This document shows, in pieces, positions 59,560-64,000 of a DNA stretch of 64,000 bases. The number at the start of each line of letters is the position of its first letter. Within the stretch, counting starts at the first letter, position 1. The position numbers and the translations under genes are program-made. Origin of the DNA: UBA6522 sp965204155 (GTDB taxonomy: Bacteria > Pseudomonadota > Gammaproteobacteria > Steroidobacterales > Rariloculaceae); assembly GCA_965204155.1 (NCBI GenBank), contig OZ241971.1:124001-188000 (forward strand), given 5' to 3'. Below the pieces are notes generated by a model. It did not search any database. It saw only the letters and a list, made by a program, of their open reading frames with translations, and was not told the origin of the DNA.

Positions 59560-62500
59560 TTGAACTGGGTGTTCCCTAATCTGAAATTGCCGGGCAAGAC
59601 GCCCCGGGCGGCGCGAACGGTACGCTGGGGGCAACTCTATGGCTCCGCCGGCAGTCTTGCGGCAAGCCAGGTCCTTGGGCGGCACCGGGGATCCGTGTGC
59701 ATCGTCACCGGCTCCGCATCGGCTGCCGATTCGGTGGAGCACGAACTGAAGTTTTTCGCACCGGAAGTGCATCTGCGGCGCTTCTGCGACTATGAAACGC
59801 TTCCGTACGACGCGTTCTCGCCACCTTCGGAGCTGCTTGCCGAACGGCTGTCGGTCCTCTATCGCCTCGTCGCCGGCGGCCCGGAAGCGGTCGTCGTCAA
59901 CGCCCAGGCGCTGCTGAACCGGCTGCCGCCGCCGGACTTCATTACCAGTCGGTCGTTGATATTGAAGGCAGGCGACCGGCTTGACGTCCGGGCGCTTCGG
60001 GAACGATTCGTCAGCCAGGGGTACCTGCATGTCGAGCAGGTACTCGATCCCGGGGATTTCGCGGTCAGGGGCTCGCTCATCGATGTCTTTCCGACCGGGG
60101 CGGAATGCCCGGTCAGGGTCGATCTCTTCGATGACGAAATCGAGAACCTGCGGCTCTTCGACCCGCACACCCAACTCAGTACGGATCAGGTGTCCGAGAT
60201 TCGCATCCTGCCGGCGCGGGAATTTCCCTTCGATACCGAGGACATCCGCAGCTTCAGGCGGCGCTTTCGGGAACACGTGCCCGGCGAACCGGCCCGTGCC
60301 TCGATCTACAGGGACATTTCCGATGCCCAGTTGCCGGCCGGGATCGAGTACTACCTGCCGCTTTTCTTCGATTCGACCGTGTCGCTGGCGGACTACCTGC
60401 CGGCCGATACGCTGATCGTGTTCATGGACGGGGCGCGGGAGGGACTGGAAGCGGGGGCGGACCTGATCCGGGAGCGCTACGAGCAACTTCGCGGCGACCC
60501 GGAACGGCCCATCCTCGAGCCGGAGCTTGCGTTCTGGGAACCGGCGGAAATCCTGAAGCGCATCGCGGCCTTTCCACGACTGGAACTGGCCGCCCGTGAA
60601 CTGGAGGAAGGTACCGGGCATGGCAATTTCAATGCCGGAACCCGGCATCCCCTGAATCCGGCCGCCGCCCAGGACACGGACCCGATCGCGCGCTGGCTGG
60701 ATCGCGATGGCGGGTCGAGAACGCTCGTTGTCGCTTCCTCGCCGGGGCGCCGCGAGGTGGTGAAGGAACTCCTGGCAGGCAGGGGACTCGGGCCAGTGCC
60801 CGTGGACAGTTGGCGGGAATTCCTCGATGGGGACGCGCCGCTGGCGCTTGGCGTCGGCGAGCCGGATGCAGGCCTGATCCTGCCGGACCGGGCCGTGCGT
60901 GTCGTGACCGCCGAGCAACTGGGGCTGGACCGGCCCAGGCAGCGCAGCCGGCGACGGCGTCCGTCGCGGGACCCCGAGGCCATCATCCGCGACCTGACCC
61001 ACCTGCGCATCGGCGCCCCCGTGGTGCACGAAGAGTACGGCATTGGGCGTTACAGAGGTCTCAAGAACCTCGAGGTGGATGCGACCATGACCGAGTTCCT
61101 GATGCTGGAGTACGCGGACTCGGACAAGCTCTACGTACCCGTTCACAGCCTGCACCTGATCAGCCGATACACCGGCGCGGCGCCGGAACAGGCGCCGTTG
61201 CACCGGCTGGGTTCGGATCAATGGCTCAAGGCGAAGCGCAAGGCCGCCCAAAAGGCACGGGACACGGCCGCGGAGCTGCTGGAACTCTACGCCAGGCGGG
61301 CCGCGCGTCGCGGGGTTGCGTTCAGCCTGACCGATGACCTGTACCAGCGCTTTACCCTGGAGTTTCCGTTCCGGGAAACCGACGATCAGCTCAAGGCCAT
61401 CGACGATGTCATCGAGGATCTGACGAGCGACAGCCCGATGGATCGGGTAATCTGCGGTGACGTGGGATTCGGCAAGACGGAGGTGGCGCTGCGCGCAGCC
61501 TTTGTCGCCGCGCAGGCCGGCTACCAGACCGCCCTGCTGGCGCCCACCACCCTGCTCGCCCAGCAGCACCACCGCACCTTCGCGGACCGGTTCGGCGCCT
61601 GGCCCGTCCGGGTGGAACTGCTGTCGCGCTTCAGAAGCACAAAGGGCATGCGCGGGGTGAACGCCGGGCTGGCGGACGGCACCGTGGACATCGTCATCGG
61701 TACGCACAGGCTCCTGTCGGGCGACATCCGGTTCAAGCGGCTCGGGCTGGTGATCGTGGATGAAGAGCACCGCTTCGGCGTGCGCCAAAAGGAGAGGCTC
61801 AAGCGCCTGCGCACGGAGGTGGACCTGCTGACGCTGACGGCCACGCCCATCCCGAGGACGCTGAACATGGCTCTGGGCGGGCTTCGGGACCTCTCGCTCA
61901 TCGGCACGCCGCCGGCGGCCCGGCTCTCGGTGAAGACGTTCGTGGGCCAGTGGAACCGGCAGTCCGTGCGCGAGGCCGTGCTTCGCGAGTTGCGCCGCGG
62001 CGGCCAGGTCTACTTCGTGCACAACCGGGTCAAGGACATCGACTCCGTCGCCGCGAACCTGGAGCGCCTGCTGCCCGAAGCCGACATCCGGGTCGCCCAC
62101 GGCCAGATGCCCGAACGCACGCTGGAAAGCGTCATGCTGGATTTCTATCATCGCCGTTTCAACGTGCTGGTCTGCACGACGATCATCGAGAGCGGCATCG
62201 ACATACCCACCGCCAACACCATCATCATCAACCGGGCCGACCGCCTCGGACTGGCGCAGTTGCACCAGATCCGGGGCCGGGTGGGCCGGTCACACCATCA
62301 GGCCTACGCCTACCTGATCGCACCGCCTGCACGAGCGCTGACGGCCGACGCGGCCAAGCGGTTGGAGGCCATCGAGGCCCTGGAGGAACTGGGATCGGGG
62401 TTCACCCTGGCCACCCACGACCTGGAAATCCGCGGCGCCGGCGAGTTGCTGGGGGAAGACCAGAGCGGGCAGATCCAGGCGATCGGATTCGCGCTCTACA

Positions 62501-63024
62501 ACGAACTGCTGGGCCGGGCCATCGCCTCGCTGCGGGAGGGCCGGGAACCGGACCTCGAGGCCCCCATGACAGCAGGGCCTGAGGTCGAGATCGGCCTGCC
62601 GGCGCTGATCCCGGAAGACTACATGCCGGATGTGCACATGCGGCTGGTCCAGTACAAGCGCATCGCCAGCGCCGCTTCGGAAGATGAACTGCGGGAACTG
62701 CAGGTCGAGTTCATCAACCGCTTCGGGCTGCTGCCGGCGCCGGCCGGGACGTTGTTCGAACTGGCCCGGCTCAAGTTGATGGCGCAAGGGCTGGGCATCG
62801 AAAAGATTCGCGCTGGCGATACCGGGGGCGTAATCCAATTCGGCGAAGACGCATCCGTCAACCCGGTGCGACTGGTGGAGCTGGTGGGCGACGAATCCGG
62901 CGCGTACCGAATGGATGGCCCGTTCAAGCTCAGATTCAAGTGGTCGCTGCGGACCGATGCAGACGCCACCGACGCTCTCGACAATCTACTGAAACGGATC
63001 GGCGCTCGCGGCGAACCCCAGTAG
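59560..63024 (+). CDS. mfd: Transcription-repair coupling factor Mfd
   Basis: 1154 residues, close to E. coli Mfd (1148). The start is TTG 59560 or GTG 59569, after GAGGG. The UvrB-homology region is N-terminal (FCDYETLPYDAFSPP, YLHVEQVLDPGDFAVRG). The RNA polymerase interaction domain is near GAPVVHEEYGIGRYRGL. The RecG-like translocase has Walker A GDVGFGKTEVALRAAF, DEEHRFGV, TATPIPRTLNMAL and GRVGRSHHQAYAYL. A TRCF C-terminal domain follows. It removes stalled polymerase and recruits UvrA to the template strand. Confidence 0.97.
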   Translation: MNWVFPNLKLPGKTPRAARTVRWGQLYGSAGSLAASQVLGRHRGSVCIVTGSASAADSVEHELKFFAPEVHLRRFCDYETLPYDAFSPPSELLAERLSVLYRLVAGGPEAVVVNAQALLNRLPPPDFITSRSLILKAGDRLDVRALRERFVSQGYLHVEQVLDPGDFAVRGSLIDVFPTGAECPVRVDLFDDEIENLRLFDPHTQLSTDQVSEIRILPAREFPFDTEDIRSFRRRFREHVPGEPARASIYRDISDAQLPAGIEYYLPLFFDSTVSLADYLPADTLIVFMDGAREGLEAGADLIRERYEQLRGDPERPILEPELAFWEPAEILKRIAAFPRLELAARELEEGTGHGNFNAGTRHPLNPAAAQDTDPIARWLDRDGGSRTLVVASSPGRREVVKELLAGRGLGPVPVDSWREFLDGDAPLALGVGEPDAGLILPDRAVRVVTAEQLGLDRPRQRSRRRRPSRDPEAIIRDLTHLRIGAPVVHEEYGIGRYRGLKNLEVDATMTEFLMLEYADSDKLYVPVHSLHLISRYTGAAPEQAPLHRLGSDQWLKAKRKAAQKARDTAAELLELYARRAARRGVAFSLTDDLYQRFTLEFPFRETDDQLKAIDDVIEDLTSDSPMDRVICGDVGFGKTEVALRAAFVAAQAGYQTALLAPTTLLAQQHHRTFADRFGAWPVRVELLSRFRSTKGMRGVNAGLADGTVDIVIGTHRLLSGDIRFKRLGLVIVDEEHRFGVRQKERLKRLRTEVDLLTLTATPIPRTLNMALGGLRDLSLIGTPPAARLSVKTFVGQWNRQSVREAVLRELRRGGQVYFVHNRVKDIDSVAANLERLLPEADIRVAHGQMPERTLESVMLDFYHRRFNVLVCTTIIESGIDIPTANTIIINRADRLGLAQLHQIRGRVGRSHHQAYAYLIAPPARALTADAAKRLEAIEALEELGSGFTLATHDLEIRGAGELLGEDQSGQIQAIGFALYNELLGRAIASLREGREPDLEAPMTAGPEVEIGLPALIPEDYMPDVHMRLVQYKRIASAASEDELRELQVEFINRFGLLPAPAGTLFELARLKLMAQGLGIEKIRAGDTGGVIQFGEDASVNPVRLVELVGDESGAYRMDGPFKLRFKWSLRTDADATDALDNLLKRIGARGEPQ

Positions 63025-63153
63025 CTGCGCCGCAAATAAAATCACAGCTGCAGATTCGCTCTCATCCCTGGCTTTCGCTCGTTGTTTGAGGCGAATATCG
63101 GGCAACATTCAATGAGAATGACAGGCGAAAGCCACGCGTTGAATGGCTCACCG

Positions 63154-63684
63154 TTACGCTGCCTGCGTGCGTGCCGGCCTCCCTTCGAACTCGAGCAGGT
63201 ACTCCTTGCGCCAGAGGCCCCCGCCGTAGCCGCCCAGGCCGCCGCCGGTCCGGACGACCCGATGGCACGGCACCAGCACGCTCACCGGGTTGCGACCGAT
63301 GGCGCTGCCCACCGCCCGGACGGCCGCAGGATTGCCGACGGCGCCGGCTATCTCCGCATAGGTTCGGGTCTCGCCGTGGGGTATCCCCAGCAATGCCTGC
63401 CAGACGGCCACCTGAAAGGCTGTCCCGCGCAGGTCCAGGGGAATGGCAGGAGGACCAGACGCACGCGCCGAACCGGCAAAGTACGCGGCCAGTTCGCTTT
63501 CCACCTGCCTGAACAGCGCCTGGTCGGCGTCGCTGACCCGCAGGTTGTACGGCAGCGCGGCCAGCGAACGGCGCGCGTCGCTGCGGTCGGCGAACTCGAT
63601 GAGGCGGCAACCGCCCCGGCCTACGCCCAGTATCAGTTCACCAATGGGGCTGGAAATTCGCTTGACGGAAATACTGTCGTTCAT
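63154..63684 (-). CDS. ogt: O6-alkylguanine-DNA alkyltransferase (Ogt)
   Basis: ATG 63684 overlaps the upstream stop in an ATGA arrangement, giving 176 residues. The catalytic VLVPCHRVVRTGG motif with its acceptor Cys, LRGTAFQVAVWQALLGIPHGETRTYAEIA and GNPAAVRAVGSAIGRNPV (DNA-binding helix) are all present. It directly repairs O6-methylguanine in a single suicidal transfer. Translational coupling to the exported DPxYL gene upstream is odd for a repair protein. Confidence 0.95.
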   Translation of the reverse strand: MNDSISVKRISSPIGELILGVGRGGCRLIEFADRSDARRSLAALPYNLRVSDADQALFRQVESELAAYFAGSARASGPPAIPLDLRGTAFQVAVWQALLGIPHGETRTYAEIAGAVGNPAAVRAVGSAIGRNPVSVLVPCHRVVRTGGGLGGYGGGLWRKEYLLEFEGRPARTQAA

Positions 63685-64000
63685 TCGGCACTCCAAAGCT
63701 GGCAGTCGTAAGGGTTGATCGTCTCGCCGGGCCGGTATGCCCAGGTCTTGGTCATCACCACGGGCTCGGTGAAGATGGCGGGATCCGTGACCGTCACGGA
63801 GTACTCGAGTCGACTGCCCTCGTCATTGACCCTGAATCGCTCCAGGTTGTGGACGGCTTCGGTCTGGGGAATGCCGGTCTTGTCGAAATGCGCGTAGTTG
63901 ATGTGCGTTGTTTCCACGACCAACACATCGCCCTCCCATCGCCCCACCGAATGGCCGAGCAGGCCCGGCTCGGGGTTCGCGGGCACTGCCTCCGGTGTCA
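63681..64000 (-). CDS. DPxYL-domain exported protein, C-terminal part (runs off the right edge)
   Basis: The frame is open to the window edge; only the last ~106 residues are visible. They contain GLLGHSVGRWEGDVLVVETT, GIPQTEAVHNLERF, SVTVTDPAIF (a DPxYL variant) and a late Cys in NPYDCQLWSAE. This matches the C-terminal domain of 7258-8295 closely, including the GRWEGxxLVVE strand. The N-terminal region, perhaps with a DUF6152 domain, lies outside. Confidence 0.75.
   Translation of the reverse strand, partial: TPEAVPANPEPGLLGHSVGRWEGDVLVVETTHINYAHFDKTGIPQTEAVHNLERFRVNDEGSRLEYSVTVTDPAIFTEPVVMTKTWAYRPGETINPYDCQLWSAE

Noticed and set aside
59320..62265. About 980-codon open frame antisense to mfd
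   Set aside because: Shadow of the strongly conserved mfd coding sequence. No start signal or protein family.

Overview
The window is a GC-rich chromosomal segment from a Gram-negative bacterium, most likely an uncultured gammaproteobacterium. This rests on a 202-residue LexA, an RNase E whose catalytic residues fall at the same numbers as in E. coli (D303, D346, C404, C407), lipid A and Kdo genes (msbA, lpxK, kdsB), a LolCDE exporter, and the order rpmF-yceD-maf-rluC-rne ... LMW-PTP-kdsB-lpxK ... comEC-lolDEC ... mfd. From memory, that order resembles a conserved backbone in Pseudomonas and its relatives. I see no tRNA, rRNA, CRISPR array, transposase or phage genes.

Region 1 (1-12.1 kb) is accessory. 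It holds five DUF6152-type exported proteins, seven exported proteins that share a C-terminal domain with a DPxYL motif and a late cysteine, two degenerate metallo-beta-lactamase-fold units, a LysR regulator with two DNA-binding domains, and a small ParE-type toxin-antitoxin pair. The same four components (MBL, large DPxYL protein, small DPxYL protein, DUF6152 protein) occur twice, facing each other: separate genes at 2574-5892 (+), and at 9031-12066 (-) with two of them fused into one 614-residue protein. This mirrored module is the best candidate for an undescribed system. Another DPxYL gene runs off the right edge of the window.

Region 2 (12.3-19.6 kb) has a p-cresol-methylhydroxylase-type cytochrome/flavoprotein pair, an exported methyltransferase-fold protein and an RND efflux pump. 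Region 3 (19.8-25.9 kb) is an SOS mutagenesis operon, lexA-imuA-imuB-dnaE2, with LexA boxes in front of lexA.

Region 4 (26-34.3 kb) is core: a small lipoprotein, an L,D-transpeptidase, fabH-plsX-rpmF-yceD, then maf, rluC and rne with a long structured leader. Region 5 (34.4-51.5 kb) is envelope backbone (LMW-PTP, kdsB-lpxK-msbA, comEC, lolD-lolE-lolC) with inserted accessory genes: an orphan binding protein, a YtkA-like protein with internal repeats, a di-heme peroxidase, a Uma2 nuclease flanked by a 37-bp direct repeat, and an S9 peptidase.

Region 6 (51.5-64 kb) holds sfsA, putA overlapped by an oxyR-type regulator carrying both redox cysteines, an Rpn-family nuclease, an exported NHL-repeat protein, mfd, an O6-alkylguanine-DNA methyltransferase and the partial DPxYL gene. 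Most genes sit in short same-strand operons with 4-17 bp overlaps.
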